Source: RYN-133 sp963708645 (lineage in GTDB: Bacteria; Actinomycetota; Actinomycetes; Mycobacteriales; Jatrophihabitantaceae). Taken from it: a DNA stretch of 64,000 nt. Shown piece by piece: positions 41,961-49,707 of this stretch (the first letter of the stretch is position 1; each line of letters starts with the position of its first letter). Below the pieces are notes generated by a model that was not told the origin of the DNA, made no database searches, and saw nothing but the letters and a program-made list of their open reading frames with translations. The stretch covers positions 248,001 through 312,000 of the forward strand of contig CAVPTA010000002.1 of assembly GCA_963708645.1 (NCBI GenBank), written 5' to 3'. Made by a program: the position numbers and the translations under genes.

Positions 41961-43136
41961 ATGAGCAGCGCCACCACCCCAGCCGAAGTTCTCGCCGGTG
42001 TCACCGACCTGCTGCCGACGCTGCGCGAGCGCGCCCAGGCCACCGAGGATCTGCGTCGCATCCCCGATGAGAACATCGCCGCCCTGCAGGACACCGGCTT
42101 CTTCCGGTTGCTGCAGCCGTCGCGCTATGCCGGATACGAGGCCTCGCCGGTCGACTTCTACCGCGCGGTGCGCCTGATCGCGAGCGCATGCGGTTCGACG
42201 GGCTGGGTGTCGTCGGTGATCGGGGTGCACCCGTGGCAGCTCGGCATCTTCGACGACCGCGCACAGCAGGAGGTGTGGGGCGATGAGCCGTCGACGCTCG
42301 TGTCCTCGTCGTACGCACCGATGGGACGAGCCACCCCGATCGAGGGCGGATTCACGTTCAGCGGCCGCTGGTCCTTCTCGTCCGGCTGTGACCACGCGCA
42401 GTGGATCTTCCTCGGCGGTCTCGTGATGGGCGAGGAAGGCCCGGTCGACTTCCGCACGTTCCTGTTGCCGCGTTCCGACTACGAGATCGAGGACGTGTGG
42501 GACACCGTCGGCCTGCGCGGCACGGGCAGCAACGACATCATCGTCAAGGACGCGTTCGTTCCCGAGTACCGCAGCCTGTCGTTCATGGACACGGGTCGGT
42601 GCTTCGGACCGGGCCAGGCCGTGAACACCGGCGCGCTCTACAAACTGCCGTTCGCCTCGGTGTTCTCGTGCTCGATCAGCAACCCCGTGCTCGGCATGGC
42701 ACAGGGCGCGTACGAGGCCTACGTCGGTTACACGAAGGAACGCGTGCGCGCCTCGAGCGGCGGCAAGGCAGCCGACGATTCGTTCAACCAGCTGCGCATC
42801 GCCGACGCCGCGTCACGCATCGACGGCGCGGTGCTGCAGATCGAGCGCAACCTCGAGGAAGAGTACGACTACGCCGTCAAGGGCGAAAAGATCCCCATGC
42901 CGTTGCGCGTGCGCGTGCGCCGCGACCAGGTGAACGCGACTGGCGCCGGCATCGCTGCAGTCGATCGGCTGTTCGAGAGTGCGGGTGGACGCGCACTGCG
43001 TACCGGAACGCCGATCCAGCGGTTCTGGCGCGACGCCCACGCCGGGCGGGTGCACGCGATCAACGACCCCGAGAAGGCGCTGGCGATGTACGGCCAGTTC
43101 GAGCTCGGGCTCAAGGTCCAAGATGCCTGGCTCTAA
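41961..43136 (+). CDS. hsaA: 3-HSA hydroxylase, oxygenase component
   Basis: HsaA is the flavin-dependent monooxygenase that converts 3-HSA to the catechol 3,4-DHSA with reduced flavin from HsaB. The 391-residue protein has an acyl-CoA-dehydrogenase-like fold: RRIPDENIAALQDTGFFRLLQPSRYAGYE, GCGSTGWVSS-like ACGSTGWVSSVIGVHPWQ, FSGRWSFSSGCDHAQWIFLGG, and DTVGLRGTGSNDIIVKDAFVPEYRS. Length and motifs match Rv3570c (394 residues). CAGGAG ten bases before ATG 41961 fixes the start. Order hsaA-hsaD-hsaC-hsaB equals M. tuberculosis. Confidence 0.93.
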   Translation: MSSATTPAEVLAGVTDLLPTLRERAQATEDLRRIPDENIAALQDTGFFRLLQPSRYAGYEASPVDFYRAVRLIASACGSTGWVSSVIGVHPWQLGIFDDRAQQEVWGDEPSTLVSSSYAPMGRATPIEGGFTFSGRWSFSSGCDHAQWIFLGGLVMGEEGPVDFRTFLLPRSDYEIEDVWDTVGLRGTGSNDIIVKDAFVPEYRSLSFMDTGRCFGPGQAVNTGALYKLPFASVFSCSISNPVLGMAQGAYEAYVGYTKERVRASSGGKAADDSFNQLRIADAASRIDGAVLQIERNLEEEYDYAVKGEKIPMPLRVRVRRDQVNATGAGIAAVDRLFESAGGRALRTGTPIQRFWRDAHAGRVHAINDPEKALAMYGQFELGLKVQDAWL

Positions 43137-43143
43137 GGCGCCG

Positions 43144-43209
43144 CGAGTGGTCAGTTACGCCGTGAGTGGTCAGTTGTAAATGACCACTCACGCGATAAGT
43201 GACCACTCG
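43144..43209. repeat. Nested inverted repeats covering the hsaD start codon
   Basis: Four copies of GAGTGGTCA/TGACCACTC. The inner pair 43161-43172 and 43181-43192 is a perfect 12-bp stem with an 8-base loop. The outer pair 43144-43153 and 43200-43209 is a 10-bp match. The hsaD ATG (43180) is at the base of the right inner arm and no ribosome site is visible, so the RNA hairpin would enclose the initiation region. Copies 3 and 4 encode residues 2-10 of HsaD. Confidence 0.85.
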
Positions 43210-44067
43210 GCGGATCTGGCGGCCGGGTCGTTCGCCGAGCTGTCGTCCGGCCTGACGCTGCACTATCACGAGGCGGGCGATCCATCGCTCGACACCGTGG
43301 TGCTGTTGCACGGTGGCGGACCAGGCGCATCTGCGTGGTCGAACTTCGGCCGGACGATGTCAGCGTTGTCCGACCGGTTCCACGTGCTCGCCGTCGACCA
43401 GCCCGGTTTCGGACGCTCGTCCAAACCGACCGAGTTCGACAAGCAGTTCTTCACCTACAGCGCAGACGCGCTGGCCGAATTGCTCGACCACCTCGGCATC
43501 GCGCGCGCGCACTGCGTCGGAAACTCGCTGGGCGGCGGCACGTCCGTGCGGCTCGCGCTCAACCATCCTGACAAGGCCGGCCGGCTCGTCCTGATGGCGC
43601 CGGGCGGGCTGGGTCTGAACGTGTTCGCACCAGACCCGACCGAAGGCATCAAGAAGCTGTTCGCGTTCGGCGCACCGCCCGGACCGTCGAAAGAGAAACT
43701 GGCCGACTTCCTGCGCACGCTCGTGTTCGACCCCTCGATGATCACCGACGAACTCGTCGCCGAGCGCTTCGAGTACGCGGCCGATCCCGAGACGCTCGCC
43801 TCGATGAAGGCGATGGGCATGTCGTTCATGCGACCCGGCGCGGCCGAAGAGGCGATGCTGTGGCGCGAGGCGTACAAGCTGCGGCAACGCGTGCTGCTCG
43901 TGTGGGGACGCGAAGACCGCGTCAACCCGCTCGACGGCGCTCTCGCCGCGCTGAAGCTCATCCCGCGCGCGCAATTGCACGTCTTCGGCGGCTGCGGCCA
44001 CTGGGCAATGCTCGAGAAGTTCGACGAGTTCAACGCATTGACCGCGGAGTTTTTGGGGGCGAAGTGA
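43180..44067 (+). CDS. hsaD: 4,9-DSHA meta-cleavage product hydrolase
   Basis: A C-C bond hydrolase that cuts the ring-A cleavage product 4,9-DSHA. The 295-residue alpha/beta-hydrolase has VLLHGGGPGASAWSNF (oxyanion), the nucleophile Ser116 in GNSLGGG, Asp246 in WGREDRVNPLDGAL and His274 in GCGHWAM, as in Rv3569c. ATG 43180 is the only in-frame start before the domain and falls in an inverted repeat; the first ten residues come from that repeat. GTGA overlap couples it to hsaC. Confidence 0.93.
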   Translation: MTTHAISDHSADLAAGSFAELSSGLTLHYHEAGDPSLDTVVLLHGGGPGASAWSNFGRTMSALSDRFHVLAVDQPGFGRSSKPTEFDKQFFTYSADALAELLDHLGIARAHCVGNSLGGGTSVRLALNHPDKAGRLVLMAPGGLGLNVFAPDPTEGIKKLFAFGAPPGPSKEKLADFLRTLVFDPSMITDELVAERFEYAADPETLASMKAMGMSFMRPGAAEEAMLWREAYKLRQRVLLVWGREDRVNPLDGALAALKLIPRAQLHVFGGCGHWAMLEKFDEFNALTAEFLGAK

Positions 44068-44969
44068 CGCTCAAATCGCTCGGCTATCTGCGCATCGAGG
44101 CGACCGATGTCGCCGCGTGGCGCGAGTACGGCTTGAAGGTGCTCGGCATGGTCGAGGGCACGGGGACAGTTGACGGCGCGCTGTACCTGCGCATGGACGA
44201 CTTCCCGGCACGGCTCGTGATCGTGCCCGGTGAGCGCGACCATCTCGCGGCGAGCGGATGGGAATGTGCGAATGCCGCCGAGCTGCAGGACGTCCGCGAC
44301 CGGCTCGACACCGCCGGCGTCCCGTACAAGGAAGGGACGGCCGAAGAGCTGGCCGACCGCAAGGTTGTCGAGCTGATTAGCTTCGAAGACCCGTCCGGCA
44401 ACACGCTCGAGGCGTTCCACGGTGTGGCTTTGCAGCACCGCCGCGTCGTGAGCCCGTACGGCCATCGCTTCGTCACCGGCGAGCAGGGCCTCGGCCACGT
44501 CGTGTTGTCGACGAGTGACGACGAGGCTGCGCTGCGCTTCTACCGCGATGTGCTCGGCTTCCGGTTGCGCGACTCCATGCGGCTGCCTCCGCAGATGGTC
44601 GGACGTCCCGCCGATGGGGCGCCGGCGTGGCTTCGCTTCTTCGGCTGCAATCCGCGCCACCACAGCCTCGCATTCCTGCCGATGCCGACGCCGTCGGGGA
44701 TCGTGCACCTGATGGTCGAGGTCGAGACCGCCGACGACGTCGGGCTGTGCCACGACCGAGCGCTGCGTCGCAAGGTGCCGATGTCTGCCACGCTCGGCCG
44801 GCACGTCAACGACCTGATGCTGTCGTTCTACATGAAGACGCCCGGCGGTTTCGACATCGAGTTCGGCTGCGAGGGACGTCAGGTCGAGGACGACACGTGG
44901 GTCGCGCGCGAGAGCACCGCCGTGAGCCTGTGGGGCCACGACTTCACTCTGGGCGCGCAATACAACTGA
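44064..44969 (+). CDS. hsaC: 3,4-DHSA extradiol dioxygenase (iron-dependent)
   Basis: A 301-residue type I extradiol dioxygenase made of two VOC modules, cleaving the catecholic steroid ring A. Fe(II) ligands are His145 (GLGHVVLSTSD), His200 (NPRHHSLAF) and Glu266 (GGFDIEFGCE), at nearly the same numbers as Rv3568c. The N-terminal module starts KSLGYLRIEATDVAAWREYG. GTG 44064 overlaps the hsaD stop; the frame upstream merely shadows hsaD. Confidence 0.94.
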   Translation: MTLKSLGYLRIEATDVAAWREYGLKVLGMVEGTGTVDGALYLRMDDFPARLVIVPGERDHLAASGWECANAAELQDVRDRLDTAGVPYKEGTAEELADRKVVELISFEDPSGNTLEAFHGVALQHRRVVSPYGHRFVTGEQGLGHVVLSTSDDEAALRFYRDVLGFRLRDSMRLPPQMVGRPADGAPAWLRFFGCNPRHHSLAFLPMPTPSGIVHLMVEVETADDVGLCHDRALRRKVPMSATLGRHVNDLMLSFYMKTPGGFDIEFGCEGRQVEDDTWVARESTAVSLWGHDFTLGAQYN

Positions 44970-44972
44970 CTC

Positions 44973-45530
44973 ATGACCACAGTCGATGCCGGCACGTTCC
45001 GCAGAGCCCTGGGGCACTTCTGCACCGGCGTCGCGGTTATCGCCGCGGTGTCCGAGGACGGCGAGCCGGTCGGCTTCGCGTGCCAGTCGTTCGCAGCGTT
45101 GTCGCTCGACCCGCCGCTCGTGCTGTTCTGCCCGGCCAAAGCCGCCCGCACCTGGCCGGTGATCGAAGCGGCCGGATCGTTCTGCGCCAACGTGCTTGCG
45201 CACGATCAACGCGATGTGAGCGCGGTCTTCGGCAAGGCCGGCGCCGACAAGTTCGCCTCGATCGAGTGGCAGCCCGCACCGTCGGGAGCACCGCTGCTGC
45301 GCGGCGTGCTCACCTGGATCGACTGCACCGTCGAGTCGGTGCTCGACGGCGGCGACCACTGGATCGTCGTCGGCCGCGTCAATGCCTTGGGCGACAGTGC
45401 CGCTGACGACGGGGTCGCCCGTCCGCTGCTGTTCTATCGCGGCGCGTACGCCGCGACTGAGGAAGCCGAGCCGACCCCCGGAATCCTCGACAACCTGATC
45501 ACCTGGTCGCGCGCTGACGACTGGTTCTAG
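44973..45530 (+). CDS. hsaB: Flavin reductase component of 3-HSA hydroxylase
   Basis: HsaB uses NADH to reduce FMN/FAD for HsaA. The 185-residue protein has the flavin reductase split barrel: FRRALGHFCTGVAVIAAVSEDGEPVGFACQSFAALSLDPPLVLFCPAKAARTWPVI and GAGADKFASIEW-like KAGADKFASIEWQ. It is the last gene of hsaADCB, three bases after hsaC, and its stop overlaps that of the convergent SnoaL-like gene by 4 bases, where the KstR and KstR2 blocks meet. Confidence 0.92.
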   Translation: MTTVDAGTFRRALGHFCTGVAVIAAVSEDGEPVGFACQSFAALSLDPPLVLFCPAKAARTWPVIEAAGSFCANVLAHDQRDVSAVFGKAGADKFASIEWQPAPSGAPLLRGVLTWIDCTVESVLDGGDHWIVVGRVNALGDSAADDGVARPLLFYRGAYAATEEAEPTPGILDNLITWSRADDWF

Positions 45531-45946
45531 AGACCGTGCAGGTAGGCCTTCTGCTGCCTGCGTGACGCGATCCGCCAGCCTTCGGGCGTCCGGACGAACT
45601 CGTCGAGGTACCAGAGCCCGATGAACAACACCTGCTGCGTGCCCTCGCGGTCGAGGTACATCGGGTTGTGGCAGACCGACTTCGCGCTGGCGCGGTCACC
45701 GTCGAGGTGGACCTTGCTCGTCGCCACGAGATGCTGATGCCCGGTGAACAGCCCTAGCGTCTTGGCCAGCCATTGCTTCATCGTCGGCAGGTCGCCGGAC
45801 TCACCGCCGGTCGCGGTGAGGTCGAGGGTCGCGTCCGGTGTGAAGATCGCGTCGAGGTCGTCCCAGCGATGGAAGTCGATCGCGTGGCTGTACTCGGTGA
45901 TCAGGTCGGTGATCTCCTGCCGGTCGGACAGTTCCTGCACGTTCAC
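45527..45946 (-). CDS. SnoaL/NTF2-like domain protein at the end of the fadD3 operon
   Basis: A 139-residue NTF2-fold protein: ELSDRQEITDLITEYSHAIDFHRWDDLDAIFTPDATLDLTATGGESG is the usual start of SnoaL_4 members, followed by FTGHQHLVATSKVHLDGDRASAKSVCHNPMYLD. The fold houses ketosteroid isomerases as well as hydrolases and dehydratases; catalytic identity cannot be assigned. GTG 45946 overlaps the fadE33 stop, so it is the last of six coupled genes in the putative KstR2 operon. Confidence 0.8.
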   Translation of the reverse strand: MNVQELSDRQEITDLITEYSHAIDFHRWDDLDAIFTPDATLDLTATGGESGDLPTMKQWLAKTLGLFTGHQHLVATSKVHLDGDRASAKSVCHNPMYLDREGTQQVLFIGLWYLDEFVRTPEGWRIASRRQQKAYLHGL

Positions 45947-46869
45947 TGGAGGAACTCCTTCGAGAGTCGCCGGACGTGCTCGTCCGGCGAGCCGAACAGG
46001 TGCGCGCTGCCGTGCGCGCGCTTGAAGAACAGGTGCGCGTCGTGCTCCCACGTGATCGCGATACCGCCGTGCAGCTGGATGCACTCGCCGGCGATCGTCA
46101 GGAACGCCTCGCTGCAATAGGCCTTCGCCACCGATGGCGCGATCGTGCCTTCGACAGCGGCCCACGACGCCGACCGCGCCGCCTGCGCCAGGACTTGCAG
46201 GTCGGCCATGCGGTGCTTGAGTGCCTGGAAGCTGCCGATCGGACGGCCGAACTGCACGCGGTCCTTCGTGTACTGCACCGTCAACTCGAGGAATCGCTCC
46301 GCTGCGCCGACCTGCTCGGCGCTCAGGGCGACGGCGGCCGCATCCTTGGCTGGGGCAAGCGATTGTGCGTCGCCTACGCGTTGGCCGCGCTGCGCGCGCA
46401 CAGTCGCCAGCCGTCTCGTGATGTCCATCGCGGGTGTTGGCGTCGCCTCGACATCAATCGCTTCGTATACGCCGGAGTCGTCAGCGACGAGCACGATCTC
46501 GGCAAGATCGCCGTCGAGGACGTACTGGGCGACACCGCGCTCGTCGACTTCGGCGACGGTCGCGATCGTGCCGTCCGCGATGCGCGGCAGCAGGCGTTCG
46601 CATGCTTCGGCGTTGCCGGTCGCCAGCAGCAATTGCGCGACGTAGGTGCTCGACAGCAGCGGTACGGGCGCCAGCGCCCGGCCGAGTTCGGCCATCACCA
46701 CATGGGTCTCGAGCAAGGTCGCGCCCGCGCCACCGAACCGCTCGGGGATCGCAAGCGACGCGATGCCGATCTGCTCGCACAGCATCCGCCACAAGCCTTC
46801 GTCGAAACCCTTGCCTGGGTCGCACCGTTTCGCCAGCAGCGCACGCACGGCATCCTGCAGTTCCTTCAC
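45943..46869 (-). CDS. fadE33: Acyl-CoA dehydrogenase FadE33-like
   Basis: A 308-residue acyl-CoA dehydrogenase: KELQDAVRALLAKRCDPGKGFDEGLWRMLCEQIGIASLAIPERFGGAGA starts the domain, and TVQYTKDRVQFGRPIGSFQALKHRMADLQ and IAGECIQLHGGIAITWEHDAHLFFKRAHGSAHLFG close it. It corresponds by order and size to Rv3564. FadE31-33 act together in late C/D-ring catabolism. GTG 46869 overlaps the fadE32 stop as GTGA; the longer open frame shadows fadE32. Confidence 0.87.
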   Translation of the reverse strand: MKELQDAVRALLAKRCDPGKGFDEGLWRMLCEQIGIASLAIPERFGGAGATLLETHVVMAELGRALAPVPLLSSTYVAQLLLATGNAEACERLLPRIADGTIATVAEVDERGVAQYVLDGDLAEIVLVADDSGVYEAIDVEATPTPAMDITRRLATVRAQRGQRVGDAQSLAPAKDAAAVALSAEQVGAAERFLELTVQYTKDRVQFGRPIGSFQALKHRMADLQVLAQAARSASWAAVEGTIAPSVAKAYCSEAFLTIAGECIQLHGGIAITWEHDAHLFFKRAHGSAHLFGSPDEHVRRLSKEFLQ

Positions 46870-47766
46870 AGCGCCGCCAGGATGCGATCGCGATGCTCGC
46901 GTTGCGTGCCCCACGCGTTGACGAGCGCGCGCACCTTCGTCAGCCACAGGGCGAGGTCGTACTCGGCGGTGAAGCCGATCGCACCGTGCACCTGCAGCCC
47001 GGTGCGCGCCGCGCGGTACGCAGCATCGCCGCACGCCACCTTCGCCGCCGAGATGTCGCGCGGATCGAGGGTCAGTGCCGCGCCGAGGACGAGGGGACGG
47101 GCGAACTCGAGGCCCACGTGCACATCGGCGAGCAGGTGCTTCACCGCCTGGAAGCCGCCGATCGCTCTGCCGAACTGCGTGCGCTGCTTCGCGTAGTCGA
47201 CCGATCGCTCGAGCAACGCAATACCGGCGCCGAGCAGTTGTGCGGCTGCTGCGAGCGTGCCGAGGTCGAGTGCGCGCGCTGCGTCGACCTCACCGATCGC
47301 TTCGGCAGCGCGCACGCCGGCGAGACGTCGGGTCGGGTCAAGGGACTTCACGGGAGTGGTTATCGAGGCGGTCGAGAGCACCCGACCCTCAAGCAGGTAG
47401 ACCGCATCGCAGACATCCGCATCGAGCGCGTACGGCACCGCCGGCGGCGCGGCGATCGTGGCCATCGCAGCCTCGTCCGGGCGGCCGAGCGCCGGCAGCA
47501 CGGCTGCCGACTCGATGTAGGGGCCGGGGACTGCGAAGCACCCCAGCTGCTCGAACGCCAACACCAGATCGACCGGTGTCGCGCCGGATTCGGGATCGCC
47601 GAGCGACGAACACGCCCAGCTCGGTCAGGCGTGTCCACAACTTGCGTCCCGGTGCCGCATCGCCGCCGGCCCATGACCGGGCCACCGCCGGCACGTCCGA
47701 GCCCGCGAGCAGATCCGCCAGCGACGCAGCGAATCCCTGCTGCTCGGACGACGGCGCGAATCTCAT
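46866..47766 (-). CDS. fadE32: Acyl-CoA dehydrogenase FadE32-like, one +1 frameshift
   Basis: The first 50 residues (MRFAPSSEQQGFAASLADLLAGSDVPAVARSW ... LWTRLTELGVFVA) are in one frame. The rest, LGDPESGATPVDLVLAFEQLGCFAVPGPYIESAAVLPALG through LERSVDYAKQRTQFGRAIGGFQAVKHLLADVHVGLEFARPL and GLQVHGAIGFTAEYDLALWLTKVRAL, is shifted by one extra base near 47600. The mended protein of about 300 residues matches the position of Rv3563. It overlaps fadE31 and fadE33 by 4 bases each. Confidence 0.85.
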
Positions 47767-48878
47767 CGCGGCAGCCCCAGCAATCGCTCTGCGACGACGT
47801 TTCGTTGGATCTCGTTCGTCCCCGCATAGATCGGGCCGGCGAGTGAGAACAGGTAGCCGGCCGTCCAGTCGTCAACGACCTCGCCCTCCGCGCCCCGCAA
47901 GTCGAGTGCCGTCTCATGCAGGGCGACATCGAGCTGCGACCAGAACAGCTTGCCCGCGCTCGACTCGGCGCCGAGCTCGCCACCGTCGGCCAGCCGGGTC
48001 ACCGTCGCCCAGGTGTGCAGTTCGTAGGCGCGCGCGCCGATCCAGGCATCGACAACCCGATCGGTCAGCGCGCTGTCGTCGCAACCGCGGGCAAGCGCTG
48101 CCAGCCGGTCTGCCGCAGCCAGAAACCGACCGGGGGAGCGCAGCGAGAGCCCGCGCTCGTTCGACGCGGTCGACATCGCGACCTTCCACCCGTCGCCGAC
48201 CGCACCGAGCACGTCCTCGTCCGGGACGAACACGTCGTCGAGGAACACCTCGGCGAAACCCGGCTCGCCGTCGAGCTGTGCGATGCCGCGCACCGACACG
48301 CCATCGGCATGCAGGTCGAACAGGAAGTACGTCAGACCGCGATGACGCTCGGCGTCCGGGTCGGTGCGGAACAGACCGAACCCGCGGTCGGCGTACGTTG
48401 CGCGAGTCGACCACGTCTTCTGCCCCGAGAGCAGCCACCCGCCGTCGGTGCGCACGGCGCGCGACTTGATGCCCGCCAGATCGCTGCCGGCCTCCGGTTC
48501 CGACCAGGCCTGTGCCCAGATCTCGTCGGCGCGCGCCATCGGCGGCATGATCCGGGCGAGTTGCTCCGGCGTCGCATGGGCGAACATCGTCGGTGCCAAC
48601 AGGAAGATGCCGTTCTGACTCACCCGCAGTGGCGCGTTGGCACGGAAGTACTCCTCCTCGAACACCACCCATTGCTGCAGGGTCGCGTCGCGACCGCCTA
48701 GCCCGGCCGGCCACGAGACGACCGACAGCCGGGCATCGGCGAGCACGTGCTCCCACTCGCGGTGCGCCGCGAACCCGTCGGGGGTGTCCATCGACGGCAA
48801 TCGCCGCACGTTGGCCTGTAGGAACTCACGCACCTCGTCGCGGAACGCGACGGTGTCGGCGTCCGGGTCAAGATCCAC
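47763..48878 (-). CDS. fadE31: Acyl-CoA dehydrogenase FadE31-like
   Basis: A 371-residue full-length acyl-CoA dehydrogenase. MPPMARADEIWAQAWSEPEAGSDLAGIKSRAVRTDGGWLLSGQKTWSTRATYADRGFGLFRTDPDAERHRGLTYFLFD contains the FAD-contact strands, and GPIYAGTNEIQRNVVAERLLGLPR the C-terminal motif. Order places it with Rv3562 (FadE31), which works with FadE32 and FadE33 on HIP-derived CoA esters. GTG 48878 overlaps the echA end by 11 bases. Confidence 0.88.
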   Translation of the reverse strand: MDLDPDADTVAFRDEVREFLQANVRRLPSMDTPDGFAAHREWEHVLADARLSVVSWPAGLGGRDATLQQWVVFEEEYFRANAPLRVSQNGIFLLAPTMFAHATPEQLARIMPPMARADEIWAQAWSEPEAGSDLAGIKSRAVRTDGGWLLSGQKTWSTRATYADRGFGLFRTDPDAERHRGLTYFLFDLHADGVSVRGIAQLDGEPGFAEVFLDDVFVPDEDVLGAVGDGWKVAMSTASNERGLSLRSPGRFLAAADRLAALARGCDDSALTDRVVDAWIGARAYELHTWATVTRLADGGELGAESSAGKLFWSQLDVALHETALDLRGAEGEVVDDWTAGYLFSLAGPIYAGTNEIQRNVVAERLLGLPR

Positions 48879-49707
48879 TAGAGGCCTTCATCGACTTCGC
48901 GTCCATGCCGCCGAGCGAGTCGGCGCCGACCTCGGCGTTGTGCGCGTGTGCGAAGTGGTGCAACCCGAACACCGAGTCCATACCGTTGCGCATGCCCATC
49001 GCGTCCTCGCACTGGTTCACCGCCCGCTTGGCCAGGGCGAGCCCGAACTGCGGCATCGCGGCAATGCGTTCGGCGATGGCCAGTGTCTCGGTCTCGAGGT
49101 CGTCGCGCGCGACGACGCGGTTGACCATGCCCCATTCGTAAGCGCGTTGCGCCGAAAAACGATCGGCGGTGAACAGGATCTCCTTGGCAGCGCGCGACCC
49201 GAGCACCCACGGATGCGCGAAGTACTCGACGCCGGGAATCCCCATGCGTACCACGGGATCGCCGAAGAACGCGTCGTCGGAAGCGACGATCAAGTCGCAC
49301 ACGAACGAGAGCATCAGGCCACCGGCGATGCACGCGCCCTGGATCATCGCGATCATCGGTTTGGGAATCTCGCGCCATCGCCGGCACATGCCGAGATAGA
49401 CCTCCATCTCGCGCGCGTACCGCAGGTCGCCACCATCGCGTCCTACGTGGTCCCACCAGATGATCGCCGTGTTGTCGTAATGCACGTCGACGTCGCGTCC
49501 CGGCGTGCCGATGTCGTGGCCGGCGGAGAAGTGCTTGCCCGCTCCGGCAAGCACGATCGACTTCACGGAGTCGTCGTCGACCGCGCGCTGGAAAGCACGA
49601 TCGAGCGCGTAGGTCATCACCGAGTTCTGCGCGTTGCGGTAATCGGGACGGTTCATCGTGACGATTGCCGTCGACCCGCGAACCTCGTACAACACCTCGT
49701 CGCTCAC
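48868..49707 (-). CDS. Enoyl-CoA hydratase/isomerase (crotonase fold) in the fadD3 operon
   Basis: A 279-residue crotonase: AIVTMNRPDYRNAQNSVMTYALDRAF, IVLAGAGKHFSAGHDI with the oxyanion backbone, and PKPMIAMIQGACIAGGLMLSFVCDLIVASDDAFFGDPVVRMGI. An insertion after GHDI (TPGRDVDVHYDNTAIIWWDHVGRDGGD) is characteristic of an actinobacterial subfamily. The canonical catalytic Glu position in the second motif is Val-Cys-Asp, so activity may differ from true hydratases. M. tuberculosis lacks an echA between fadD3 and fadE31, so this is an addition to the conserved order. Confidence 0.85.
   Translation of the reverse strand: MSDEVLYEVRGSTAIVTMNRPDYRNAQNSVMTYALDRAFQRAVDDDSVKSIVLAGAGKHFSAGHDIGTPGRDVDVHYDNTAIIWWDHVGRDGGDLRYAREMEVYLGMCRRWREIPKPMIAMIQGACIAGGLMLSFVCDLIVASDDAFFGDPVVRMGIPGVEYFAHPWVLGSRAAKEILFTADRFSAQRAYEWGMVNRVVARDDLETETLAIAERIAAMPQFGLALAKRAVNQCEDAMGMRNGMDSVFGLHHFAHAHNAEVGADSLGGMDAKSMKASSGS

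Noticed and set aside
39234..43209. Inverted repeats at 39234 and 43144 as ends of one transposable element
   Set aside because: The two palindromes are unrelated in sequence, no transposase lies between them, and the enclosed kshB-kshA-hsaA order is conserved biology.
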